The notes under the pieces were generated by a model. That model had not been told where the DNA came from, made no database searches, and saw only the letters and a list, made by a program, of their open reading frames with translations. Below, in pieces: positions 17,570 to 26,152 of a DNA stretch of 64,000 bases (its first letter is position 1; each line of letters begins with the position of its first letter). The DNA comes from CAZMGV01 sp964565925 (GTDB lineage Bacteria > JAGRBM01 > JAHCIT01). The stretch is taken from contig CAZMGV010000016.1 of the NCBI GenBank assembly GCA_964565925.1, forward strand, positions 1 through 64,000. Reading direction: 5' to 3'. Position numbers and translations under genes: made by a program.

Positions 17570-18414
17570 TCCGGCTCAACCGCGAACACAGAATCGAAGT
17601 GACGAATACGAACCAGGCGCTCTGGGAAAAGGGCGACTTCACCCGCATTGCGGAAACCATGCGGGAGAGCGGACGGGAACTGGTTGCGAGCCTCGGCCGG
17701 CTGCACGGACTGAAGGTACTGGATCTGGGCTGCGGCGACGGCACCACGGCGCTCCCGGCGGCGGAACTCGGCGCCGACGTGCTGGGTGTCGATATCGCTC
17801 GGAAGCTGGTCGAGGCGGGGATCCGCCGGGCCAGGGCACAGGGTCTCCTGAATTGCCGGTTCCGTACGGGCGACGCTTCCAGCCTGGATGGAATCGCCGA
17901 CGGCGCCTTCGACCTCGTGGTCAGCATTTTCGGGGCGATGTTCGCACCGAAGCCGTTTGATGTGGCGAGGGAGATGGCCCGGGTGACCCGCCCCGGCGGC
18001 CGGATTGTCATGGGGAACTGGATCCCGGGCGATCCGACGATGGTGGCACAGGTTCTGAAGATCAGCTCGGCCTACTCGCCGCCCCCGCCGGAAGGGTTCG
18101 TGAGCCCCATGACCTGGGGAATCGACGAGTGCGTCGTCGACCGGTTCCGGGCGGCGGGCGTTCCGGAAAGCCGGATTGCCTTCTCGAGAGACACCTGGAC
18201 ATTCCGTTTCCCCGGCCCGCCGTCAGAGCTGGTCGACCTGTTCCGCCGTTACTACGGACCGACCATGAACGCGTTCGAGGCGGCCGAACGAAACGGCCGG
18301 GACGGCGACCTTGCCACGGAGCTGGTCACCCTGTTCGGGATCCAGAACACCTATCCGGGCGGCGGCGAAACGGTCATTCCCGCGACCTACCTCCGCGTCA
18401 CGGTCACGAGGTAG
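17566..18414 (+). CDS. Class I SAM-dependent methyltransferase
   Basis: 282 residues with the classic Rossmann motifs: LDLGCGDGTTALPAAELG (motif I, about residues 46-63), GVDIARKLVEAG (acidic loop), FRTGDASSLDG and FDLVVSIFGAMFAP (motif IV region), and ARVTRPGGRIVMGNW (post-III). The layout is that of the UbiE/COQ5-like methyltransferase_11 group. The substrate is unknown. It is translationally coupled to the preceding membrane protein, which suggests action on a membrane-associated or imported compound. It ends 70 bases before the converging ppsA. Confidence 0.85.
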   Translation: MIRLNREHRIEVTNTNQALWEKGDFTRIAETMRESGRELVASLGRLHGLKVLDLGCGDGTTALPAAELGADVLGVDIARKLVEAGIRRARAQGLLNCRFRTGDASSLDGIADGAFDLVVSIFGAMFAPKPFDVAREMARVTRPGGRIVMGNWIPGDPTMVAQVLKISSAYSPPPPEGFVSPMTWGIDECVVDRFRAAGVPESRIAFSRDTWTFRFPGPPSELVDLFRRYYGPTMNAFEAAERNGRDGDLATELVTLFGIQNTYPGGGETVIPATYLRVTVTR

Positions 18415-18484
18415 GGGTTCTCCGTTATTCTGTCCGCCGTGAATAACCGGTTCGAGACGAACGGACTGCAGGAGCCGGGCCGCC

Positions 18485-20896
18485 CTATTTCTTGATACCC
18501 AGTTCCTTCTCGGCCGCAACCACGGTGCCCAGTCCCTTGAGTATCGAATCCGGATTGAGCGAGATGGAGTCGATCCCTCTCTCCACGAGGAAGCGGCAGA
18601 TTTCGGGGTAGTCGCTGGGAGCCTGCCCGCAGATTCCTATCGGGCGCCCCGCCTTGTGGGCGCCCTCGATGGCGGCGGCGAGCATCCGTTTGACCGGTTC
18701 CACCCGTTCGTCGAACAGCGGGCTGACAATGGCCGAATCGCGGTCCACGCCGAGCGTCAGCTGCGTCAGGTCGTTCGAGCCGATGGAAAACCCGTCGAAG
18801 ATCTTCCCGAACAGATCGGCCGCGATGACGTTCGAGGGGATCTCGCACATGACGTAGACCTCAAGCCCGTTTTTGCCCTGCACGAGCCCGTGTTTAGCCA
18901 TCTCGCCGATGACTTTTCTGCCTTCCTCCGGTGTGCGGCAGAAGGGGACCATGATCTTGAGATTCGTGAGCCCCATTTCGTCGCGCACGTATTTGAGTGC
19001 CAGGCATTCGAGCCGGAATCCTTCGGCGTAGTTCGGATGGTAGTACCGGGACGCGCCGCGGAACCCGATCATCGGGTTCTCTTCGACCGGCTCGAATTCC
19101 CGCCCTCCCAGCAGGTTCGCGTATTCGTTGGTCTTGAAGTCGGAGAGCCGGACGATAACCGGCCGCGGGTAGAACGCGCCGGCGATCATGCCGACCCCTT
19201 CGGCCAGGCGGTCCACGAAGAATTCGGTCCTGTCGTTTTCGTAACCCCGGGTCAGGGTGGCGATTTCTGCCTTGACCTTTTCGTCTTTCAGCGCGTCGAA
19301 CCGCACGAGCGCCATGGGGTGCACGCGTACGTAGGTGTTGATGATGAACTCCTCCCGGGCCAGCCCCACGCCGTCCACCGGCAGCATCGAGGTCTTGAGC
19401 GCCTGATCGGGATTGGCGACGATACAATGCACTTTCGTTTTTGGCCGTGTGACCGTGCCCAGATCCACGGAAGTCCTGGAAAACTTCAGGATACCGGCGT
19501 AAACGTGGCCCTCCTCGCCATCGGCACAGGAAACGGTCACCGGCGTACCGGTTTTGATAACGTGCGTACCATCGCCGGTCCCCACGACGCAGGGGACACC
19601 GAGTTCGCGGCTGATAATCGCCGCGTGGCAGGTTCGCCCGCCCCGGTTTGTGACGATGGCAGAGGCTTTCTTCATCACCGGTTCCCAGTCGGGATCGGTC
19701 ATATCGGCGACGAGGACGTCGCCGGGCTGGAACTCCGGCAGCGTTTCAACCGACTCGATGACCCGGGCTTTTCCGGACCCGATCAGTGCGCCCACGGCCC
19801 GGCCGGTGGACAAAATGTCGCCTCGCTCTTCCAGATTGTAGGAGACCATCTCCGCCTGATTGCGGTTCGCCTGGACGGTCTCCGGACGCGCCTGGAGAAT
19901 GAACAGCTCGCCGGTGCGCCCATCCCGCCCCCATTCGATATCCATCGGCGTGTCGCGGCCGTGCTTTTTTGTGTAGTGCTCCTCGATGAGGCAGGCCCAT
20001 TCTGCGAGCTTCAGCACATCCGGATCGGTGAGGGAGAGCCGCTCCCGGTCCAGTTTCGATACTTCCACGTCGCGGGTCCGGCGGGTCCCCTGTCCCGCGT
20101 AGACAAGTTTGAGCTGCTTGGCCCCGATCTTACGTCGCAGGATGGCGTCCTTCTTCAGTTTCAGTGTCGCCTTGAGCACCAGATATTCATCCGGATCGAC
20201 CTTGCCGGATACGACATTTTCCCCGAGCCCCCAGGCGCTTGTCACAAATACCACGTCCCGGAAACCGGATTCCGTGTCGAGCGTGAAGATCACGCCCGCA
20301 CTTCCCAGATCCGACCTCACCATCTGCTGGACGACAATCGAGAGCCGCACCAGCGAATGCTTGAACCCCTTGTTCACGCGGTAACTGATCGCCCGGTCCG
20401 TATAAAGTGACGCGAAGCAGTTCTGGCAGGCGGTGAGCAGATCCTCCTCGCCGCAGACGTTGAGAAACGTCTCCTGTTGTCCGGCAAACGACGCATCCGG
20501 CAGGTCTTCCGCCGTGGCGGATGAACGAACGGCCACATCGAGATCGGTCCTGCCGGTACGTTTGCACAGTTCCCGGTACGCGGTTCTGATTTCGGCGGCG
20601 ACCGCTTCCGGAATCGCAGTCTGGCGGATCAGAGTCCGGATCAAGGTCCCGCGCCGGGCCAGTTCGGCCACGTCCCGGGTGTCGAGCCCTTTCAGAATTT
20701 CCTCGATCTTTTTCCCGGCCCCGCCGGTCTCGATCAGTGCAGTATAGGCGTCCGCCGTGATCGCAAAGCCGGGCGGAATTTTGACACCTTGGGATGTCAA
20801 TTCCCGGACCATCTCGCCGAGCGAGGCGTTCTTTCCACCCACCAGCGGGACGTCGGCGATCGAAATCTCTTCAAACCGTCTGATAAAACTGGCCAT
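18485..20896 (-). CDS. ppsA: Phosphoenolpyruvate synthase
   Basis: Converts pyruvate and ATP to phosphoenolpyruvate, AMP and phosphate in the cytoplasm and so opens gluconeogenesis. From ATG 20896 it has 803 residues, close to the 792 of the E. coli enzyme. It starts with VPLVGGKNASLGEMV (ATP-grasp domain), carries the phosphohistidine loop GGRTCHAAIISRELGVPCVVG (about residues 415-435), and ends with the PEP-binding barrel including GSNDLTQLTLGVDRD and the catalytic-Cys region ICGQAPSD. The frame stays open far upstream (to 21325), but that part is not family-like and overlaps the divergent gene, so the start was set at MASFIRRF. The glycogen genes beside it make a pyruvate-to-glycogen route plausible. 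Confidence 0.95.
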   Translation of the reverse strand: MASFIRRFEEISIADVPLVGGKNASLGEMVRELTSQGVKIPPGFAITADAYTALIETGGAGKKIEEILKGLDTRDVAELARRGTLIRTLIRQTAIPEAVAAEIRTAYRELCKRTGRTDLDVAVRSSATAEDLPDASFAGQQETFLNVCGEEDLLTACQNCFASLYTDRAISYRVNKGFKHSLVRLSIVVQQMVRSDLGSAGVIFTLDTESGFRDVVFVTSAWGLGENVVSGKVDPDEYLVLKATLKLKKDAILRRKIGAKQLKLVYAGQGTRRTRDVEVSKLDRERLSLTDPDVLKLAEWACLIEEHYTKKHGRDTPMDIEWGRDGRTGELFILQARPETVQANRNQAEMVSYNLEERGDILSTGRAVGALIGSGKARVIESVETLPEFQPGDVLVADMTDPDWEPVMKKASAIVTNRGGRTCHAAIISRELGVPCVVGTGDGTHVIKTGTPVTVSCADGEEGHVYAGILKFSRTSVDLGTVTRPKTKVHCIVANPDQALKTSMLPVDGVGLAREEFIINTYVRVHPMALVRFDALKDEKVKAEIATLTRGYENDRTEFFVDRLAEGVGMIAGAFYPRPVIVRLSDFKTNEYANLLGGREFEPVEENPMIGFRGASRYYHPNYAEGFRLECLALKYVRDEMGLTNLKIMVPFCRTPEEGRKVIGEMAKHGLVQGKNGLEVYVMCEIPSNVIAADLFGKIFDGFSIGSNDLTQLTLGVDRDSAIVSPLFDERVEPVKRMLAAAIEGAHKAGRPIGICGQAPSDYPEICRFLVERGIDSISLNPDSILKGLGTVVAAEKELGIKK

Positions 20897-21102
20897 GTTC
20901 ACTTTTCTGCCCGTTTTGGCGGTGTTTAACCGGACAGCCTTTCGTTTCAGGGAGTGAGCAACGGATGCCGAAAACACCCGTTCCAGTGTCGCCAATCCGC
21001 CAGAAATGTAGCTGACCTCAGTCATATTGGAGGGCCGGAGAGGGAGATATAATTTCAAAAGAGTTGCAGTTACGCCGGGGAGTTCCTGGAGGGGAGGATT
21101 CA

Positions 21103-21699
21103 GTGGAAGATCATCAGATCGACGAAATTGTCGACGAACTGTTTCCTGCGCCGGTTGATCCTTCGGGTGATACGCCGGAGCCGGAGGGCAGGGCTTTGAC
21201 GCCGTCAACGCGGCGTGATCTGGCCAGACTCCTGGACGAAGCCGAATATTTCCTCGACGTTCTCGCCTGCGCCTACGACCAGGCGATCCGTCCGCACGAT
21301 CCGGACGGCTGCACGCGCCGGACACGCAGGCTGGAACTGGGGATCGACGTACCCGAACTCGACATTGTCTGCCTCTGGGCTTCCCGCAACGAAACGGAAA
21401 TCTCCGTCCCGGGCGTTGAGTTCATGGCCTTTCAGGTGGCAGACCGCTTGCGCCGTGTTCTGACCAGGCTCGAAGCGGCCGGGTCCGGTGATTACGGGAA
21501 ATCCAGAACCGATCTCGACCGGAAGTTCCGCAATCTGCTCGCGGCGCTCCCCAACACCAAGGTGAACCGGGATTACCCCATGCTCGGTGATCGATTCATG
21601 CCCCCTGAAGTGCTACAAACCTGGTGCGACAGCGACGGCGATGTCCGCCGGCTGCTGGGTTCGTGCAAGCGCGCTCTGGGCATGGGAATCCCTTCTTGA
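21103..21699 (+). CDS. Unknown protein opening the glycogen operon
   Basis: Not recognised; 198 residues, soluble, acidic N-terminus (VEDHQIDEIVDELFPAP). No signal peptide or membrane segment. The central part (LARLLDEAEYFLDVLACAYDQAI; VEFMAFQVADRLRRVLTRLEA) looks mostly helical. The C-terminus contains NTKVNRDYPMLGDRFMPPEVL. The GTG start at 21103 has an excellent GGAGGGGAGG ribosome site, better than the TTG 13 codons upstream. It is co-directional with glgC (106 bases away) and divergent from ppsA. A regulatory or accessory role in glycogen metabolism is inferred only from its position. Confidence 0.75.
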   Translation: MEDHQIDEIVDELFPAPVDPSGDTPEPEGRALTPSTRRDLARLLDEAEYFLDVLACAYDQAIRPHDPDGCTRRTRRLELGIDVPELDIVCLWASRNETEISVPGVEFMAFQVADRLRRVLTRLEAAGSGDYGKSRTDLDRKFRNLLAALPNTKVNRDYPMLGDRFMPPEVLQTWCDSDGDVRRLLGSCKRALGMGIPS

Positions 21700-21742
21700 T
21701 CCGCAATCGCGTCTGACTGTGCCTGAATTCCAGGCGAGACGG

Positions 21743-21774
21743 CCTGCAGACCTGCAAGTGCACTCCTGCAGGCG
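21743..21774 (+). repeat. Inverted repeat between unknown gene and glgC
   Basis: GCCTGCAG (21743-21750) and CTGCAGGC (21767-21774) form a perfect eight-base stem with a 16-base loop, 31 bases before the glgC start. There is no following T tract, so it is not an obvious terminator. It could be an operator or an mRNA processing/stability hairpin. Confidence 0.4.
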
Positions 21775-21805
21775 ATATTGAGTTGACGCCCGGAGGGGGC
21801 GACTA

Positions 21806-23053
21806 ATGGTCACTACAGCCCTTGGCAACACTCTCGCCATCGTCCTGGCCGGCGGCGCGGGAAACCGGCTGATGCCGCTGACGGCCAACCGCGCGAAGCC
21901 TGCCGTACCGTTCGGCGGCCATTACCGCCTTATCGATTTCGTCCTGTCCAACCTCGTCAATTCCCAGATATTCAGAATCATGGTGCTCACGCAGTACCAG
22001 AGTTACTCGCTCATCCGTCACCTGGCCCGGGGCTGGTCATTCTCGCCCCAGCTCAACCAGTTCTGCGAAATCATCCCGGCCACCGAAGGGCGGAACCGGG
22101 GCTGGTATCTCGGCTCGGCCGACGCCCTCTGGCAGAACATGTCCTATATCCGGCGCGACCGTCCCCGGTTTGTGGCCGTGTTCGGAGCCGATCATATCTA
22201 CCGCATGGACATAAGGCAGATGATTGTCGAGCACGACCGGTGCGGCGCGGACGTGAGCGTGGCCTGCATCCCGCAGCCCCGCTCCGAGTCGTCGCAGTTC
22301 GGCTGCATAGGAACGGCCGACGGAGGCCGGATCGTCTCGTTTGTCGAGAAGCCTCCCGACCCGCCTCCCATGCCGGGCCGCTCCGACATGTCGCTGGTTT
22401 CCATGGGGAACTACATCTTCAACCTGGACATCCTGGAAAAGATGCTCGCCGAAGATTCGGCCGATGCATCGAGCGCCCACGACATCGGGAAGAACCTGCT
22501 GCCCAGATGGGTGGACCGCGCGCACCTGCATGCCTACGATTTCTCGCGCAACATAATCCCCGGCAACACGCCGCACGAAGTCGGCTACTGGCGGGACGTG
22601 GGCACCATCGACGCCTATTGGAAGGCGTCGATGGACCTCATCCAGGTCAGCCCCGATTTCAACCTGTACAACTCGGAATGGCCGATTATCACCGCGCACG
22701 ACCACTACCCGCCGTCCAAATACGTATTCGCCGACCGGGAATCCTCCCGTATCGGCGTGGCCACCGATTCGCTGGTGTGCGACGGCGTCATCGTCTCGGG
22801 CGGACATATTGACCGGTCGATTCTCAGCCCCAGGGTCCGGATCAATTCATTCAGCACGGTGTCGGAGAGCATCCTGTTTGAAGGCGTGCAGGTTGGCCGC
22901 AGATGCCGGCTCCGGAAAGTTATCGTCGACAAGAACGTGAAGATTCCGCCCGATATGGTGATCGGATACGACCCGGATCTGGACCGGAGCCGGGGCTTTA
23001 CCGTTACCGAAAACGGCATTGTCGTTGTGCCGGCCAGCGCGGCGCTCTCCTGA
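21806..23053 (+). CDS. glgC: Glucose-1-phosphate adenylyltransferase (ADP-glucose pyrophosphorylase)
   Basis: Makes ADP-glucose from glucose-1-phosphate and ATP, the committed step of bacterial glycogen synthesis. 415 residues, the normal bacterial length. It shows the nucleotide-binding start VLAGGAGNRLMPLTANRAKPAVPFGG split by the usual PLT, GADHIYRMD (metal/substrate Asp), FVEKP (glucose-1-P site region) and VGTIDAYWKASMDL, then a left-handed beta-helix C-terminal domain (SILSPRVRINSFSTVSESIL). It has a strong GGAGGGGG ribosome site. GH57, galT-like and glgA follow with gaps of 9 bases or overlaps, so they form one transcription unit. Confidence 0.96.
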   Translation: MVTTALGNTLAIVLAGGAGNRLMPLTANRAKPAVPFGGHYRLIDFVLSNLVNSQIFRIMVLTQYQSYSLIRHLARGWSFSPQLNQFCEIIPATEGRNRGWYLGSADALWQNMSYIRRDRPRFVAVFGADHIYRMDIRQMIVEHDRCGADVSVACIPQPRSESSQFGCIGTADGGRIVSFVEKPPDPPPMPGRSDMSLVSMGNYIFNLDILEKMLAEDSADASSAHDIGKNLLPRWVDRAHLHAYDFSRNIIPGNTPHEVGYWRDVGTIDAYWKASMDLIQVSPDFNLYNSEWPIITAHDHYPPSKYVFADRESSRIGVATDSLVCDGVIVSGGHIDRSILSPRVRINSFSTVSESILFEGVQVGRRCRLRKVIVDKNVKIPPDMVIGYDPDLDRSRGFTVTENGIVVVPASAALS

Positions 23054-23062
23054 AGGAGCCGG

Positions 23063-25174
23063 ATGAAAGACATCCGCCTGTGCTTCCTCTGGCATATGCA
23101 TCAGCCGCTGTACCGCCGGTCCGGCGAGCATGAATGCTTTGCGCCGTGGGTCCGACTGCATTCCTCCCGGTCCTATTACGATTTTGCCCGCCTGCCGGAC
23201 CTTTTGCCCGGACTCCGGTTCACGGTAAATCTCGTGCCGTCCCTGATTCTGCAGATCGAAAATTATGTCTCGGGTTCCACGGACTCGTTCCGCGAAGTCG
23301 CGCTGAAACCGGTGGATCAGTGCAGCACTGCGGACCGGGTGTTCCTGTTCCGGCATTTCTTCTCGGTGCATCCGGAGCGGATGATCGCCGCCTATCCGAG
23401 GTACCAGGAACTGTTCCGCCGGCGTGAAGAGGCAATCCAGGCACTGGGCGAAGACGAGGCGTGGCGCATCTTTGGAAGCCAGGACTATCTGGACCTCAAG
23501 GTTCTGTTCAATCTGGCGTGGTTTGGCTTCGCGGCCCGGCGGGATTTCCCCGACATCGACCGCCTCGCTGCCCGCGGCCGGGATTTCACCGAGCAGGATT
23601 GCCAGTCAATCGACCGCATCCAGAAGTGGATTCTCGAATCGATCGTGCGTCTCTACCGCAAGCAGTGGGAACAGAACCAGAGCGAACTCTCCACGACGCC
23701 GTTTTACCACCCCATACTACCGCTGCTGCTCTCCACGGACGCCGCCCGCGAAGCGATGCCCGAGGCGCCGCTGCCCGCGCCGTACGGGCAGACGGCCGAT
23801 GCCGAGGAACAGGTACGTCGTGCGCTCGAGTTCTTCAGGGACCGGTTCGGCCGTGTCCCTGACGGAATGTGGCCCGCCGAGGGAGCGGTCTCACAGGCCG
23901 CCGCAGAACTGCTGGCTTCCGGAGGTGTGAAATGGATCGCCACCGACGAGGAAAATCTTCATCAGTCGGTACGCAGCGGGGGATTACCGGCCGACATCTG
24001 CGGACCCTGGCAGACCGGCGCGTCCGGACGGGAGATACAGATCGTATTCCGCAACCGGGACATTTCGGACCGGATCGGGTTCCGATACGCCGATCTGGAA
24101 CCGTCCGCCGCCGTCCGCGATCTGATGGGGGCGGTGGAGAGGTGCGCTGATGCTTCAGCCTCACCCGCACCGGCCGTCTATGTGATCCTGGACGGCGAGA
24201 ACCCCTGGGAACATTATCTGAATGCCGGTTACGATTTTCTCTCCGAGCTGGAACGGACCATCCGGGAGACCCCGTCAGTTACACTGCAAACCGTTTCCGA
24301 GAGCTTGAACGCACCGGCATGGGGGCCTCACCGCATTTCACATCTCCGCGCCGGGAGTTGGGTGAACGGCCGGTTTTCCATCTGGATCGGTGGCCCCCAG
24401 AAGAACACCGCCTGGGATTCGCTCAACCTGACCCGGCGCGAGCTCTGGGCCGGAGCGGTCTCCGCAGGCAACCGGCGGGCGATGGATTCGATGCTGGCGG
24501 CCGAAGGAAGCGACTGGTTCTGGTGGATGGACGGCCAGTTTGCGACCGAACACCGCTACAACTTTCACGACCTTTTCCAGAAACACCTCGAGACGGCCTG
24601 GGAAGCCATGAGCCGTCAGCCGGAAGCCGGCTCACTTGAACGCTTCCGCATGGCCGGTGGATACGACGAGCGGATCTGGATTCCGATGGCCCGTATCGAG
24701 GGCCAGATCGACGGGCTCCAGAACAGCTATTTCGAATGGTCCTCCGCCATCCGGTTTCCCGGCCAGCGCATCCAGGCCGGCTCGACCATGGCCGCTTCAG
24801 GCGGCATTCTGGAGGCTCTCCATGCCGGCTTCGGCAGGTCCGGCGAACTTCTGTTTCGCGCGGACGGATTTCCGTCCGCTCCCCGGCAGTTGGATATCCA
24901 GATGTCAGGCGGACCGGAAACCGTTAGTCTGAGGTTCGTACACGAAGAAGACGGTTACCGGATCGCTCCGGGAAGCGGCCGGCTGACGGGAGAAGCCGTC
25001 TTCAAGCGTGTGCTGGAAGGAAGTCTCAGTATACCCGCGGACCTGCTGCCGGTGGACGGCGTGTTCGCCTTCCGATTCCGTTTCCGGCTGGGGGACCGCG
25101 AAACTGAGAGCCGCTGGATCCGGATGCGGGCGCCTGTGGGCCTGCACCGCCTGGCGGGATGGAGCGCGGTCTGA
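23063..25174 (+). CDS. GH57-family glucanase (alpha-amylase/glucanotransferase-like)
   Basis: 703 residues, cytoplasmic (no signal peptide). GH57 motifs are clear: motif 1 HMHQP at residues 11-15; motif 3 GMWPAEGAV near 268-276, whose Glu is the expected nucleophile; motif 4 LDGEN near 375-379, whose Asp is the expected acid/base. The C-terminal 200 residues form a beta-rich region (DIQMSGGPETVSLRF...), as in amylopullulanase-like GH57 proteins. The family includes amylases, 4-alpha-glucanotransferases and branching enzymes, and the motifs alone do not decide among them. It lies between glgC and the galT-like gene, so trimming or branching of glycogen is likely. AAGGAG precedes the start. Confidence 0.9.
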   Translation: MKDIRLCFLWHMHQPLYRRSGEHECFAPWVRLHSSRSYYDFARLPDLLPGLRFTVNLVPSLILQIENYVSGSTDSFREVALKPVDQCSTADRVFLFRHFFSVHPERMIAAYPRYQELFRRREEAIQALGEDEAWRIFGSQDYLDLKVLFNLAWFGFAARRDFPDIDRLAARGRDFTEQDCQSIDRIQKWILESIVRLYRKQWEQNQSELSTTPFYHPILPLLLSTDAAREAMPEAPLPAPYGQTADAEEQVRRALEFFRDRFGRVPDGMWPAEGAVSQAAAELLASGGVKWIATDEENLHQSVRSGGLPADICGPWQTGASGREIQIVFRNRDISDRIGFRYADLEPSAAVRDLMGAVERCADASASPAPAVYVILDGENPWEHYLNAGYDFLSELERTIRETPSVTLQTVSESLNAPAWGPHRISHLRAGSWVNGRFSIWIGGPQKNTAWDSLNLTRRELWAGAVSAGNRRAMDSMLAAEGSDWFWWMDGQFATEHRYNFHDLFQKHLETAWEAMSRQPEAGSLERFRMAGGYDERIWIPMARIEGQIDGLQNSYFEWSSAIRFPGQRIQAGSTMAASGGILEALHAGFGRSGELLFRADGFPSAPRQLDIQMSGGPETVSLRFVHEEDGYRIAPGSGRLTGEAVFKRVLEGSLSIPADLLPVDGVFAFRFRFRLGDRETESRWIRMRAPVGLHRLAGWSAV

Positions 25175-25183
25175 ACCTTTAGT

Positions 25184-26152
25184 ATGTCGGAATTCAGGCA
25201 AAATACGCAGTCCGGAAACTGGGTCCTGATGGCACCCGACGCGTCCATGCGCCCGCGCGCACGTATTCAGGCCGCCGGTCAGGAAGGCCCCGGCAACTGT
25301 CCGTTCTGTCCCGGCAACGAACGCGTGTGCGGAAATGACATCTATGTCCTTCACCACCCTTCGTTCCTGCACGGCGCCAACTGGTCGCTGCGGGTCGTGC
25401 CGAACCGCGTGCCGCTGCTGCGCGTCGAAGCCTCGGTGCATCATCCGGGGGTAAGCCCCCGCACGGCCGACGGCCTGGGTGCCCACGAGATCATCATCGA
25501 AACGTCGGATCACGAACTGCCGTTCGCCGCTTATCCCGTCGAACTACTGACCGATGTCATCCGGGCGTGGCGGGACCGGATCCGGGACCTGATGAACGAC
25601 GGCCGCTTCGCCTCGTTTACCGTTCACCGGACGGAAGGCCTGAACAAGCTGCACCATCCGCACTCGCAACTGTTCGCCTATCCGGCGCTCCCGGGGCTCC
25701 AGATATGGAAACCGGCCGTCACCGGAGACACGGATCCACGGCGCCTTGTGGTCGATCACGGCCAGTTCGAGGCCCGTATGGACTATGCGCAGGAATATCC
25801 ATTCGAAACGAGAATCCGGGCGAAGGATGCCGGGACGCATCTGGGAACGCTGGAGGATCTCGCCGGTCTGGCCCGGATTGTCCGTGACGTGTGGCGGAGA
25901 CTTGAGGTCGCATTGCAGTCTCCCCCGGTCAGGCTCGCCTTCAGGGTTTCCAGGAGCTCGGACTATTCGGCCGGAGGCTGGGAAATTATTGTCAGGCCAG
26001 AACTGGAGATGTATGTGCCCGAAAACTGGGAGACCGGCTTTCCGGTCAATCCGGTCAAACCGGAAACGGGTGCCGAAGTCCTGAGGAACTTGTCCGGAAG
26101 CATGGACCTGCCTTCCCCCGACTACCTGCTGGAGACGCCCCGCATTTCATGA
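25184..26152 (+). CDS. galT: GalT-like nucleotidylyltransferase (HIT superfamily)
   Basis: 322 residues with the galactose-1-phosphate uridylyltransferase fold: a zinc-type CPFCPGNE near residue 40, NRVPLLRVE, and the active-site HPHSQL near residues 161-166, whose first His would be the nucleophile. GalT swaps UMP between UDP-glucose and galactose-1-phosphate; the HPHSQ variant also occurs in relatives that act as ADP-glucose phosphorylases. Embedded between glgC/GH57 and glgA, with no other galactose genes near, an ADP-glucose-related role is at least as likely as galactose metabolism. The stop overlaps the glgA start (ATGA). Confidence 0.85.
   Translation: MSEFRQNTQSGNWVLMAPDASMRPRARIQAAGQEGPGNCPFCPGNERVCGNDIYVLHHPSFLHGANWSLRVVPNRVPLLRVEASVHHPGVSPRTADGLGAHEIIIETSDHELPFAAYPVELLTDVIRAWRDRIRDLMNDGRFASFTVHRTEGLNKLHHPHSQLFAYPALPGLQIWKPAVTGDTDPRRLVVDHGQFEARMDYAQEYPFETRIRAKDAGTHLGTLEDLAGLARIVRDVWRRLEVALQSPPVRLAFRVSRSSDYSAGGWEIIVRPELEMYVPENWETGFPVNPVKPETGAEVLRNLSGSMDLPSPDYLLETPRIS

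Noticed and set aside
18424..18447. GTTATTC/GAATAAC inverted repeat between the methyltransferase gene and ppsA as a terminator
   Set aside because: The stem is AT-rich and weak, and no T run follows on either strand.
20897..21325. In-frame N-terminal extension of ppsA by 143 codons
   Set aside because: The added residues are Arg/Pro/Ser-rich and unlike PEP synthase; they would overlap the divergent gene at 21103. The family N-terminus fits ATG 20896.
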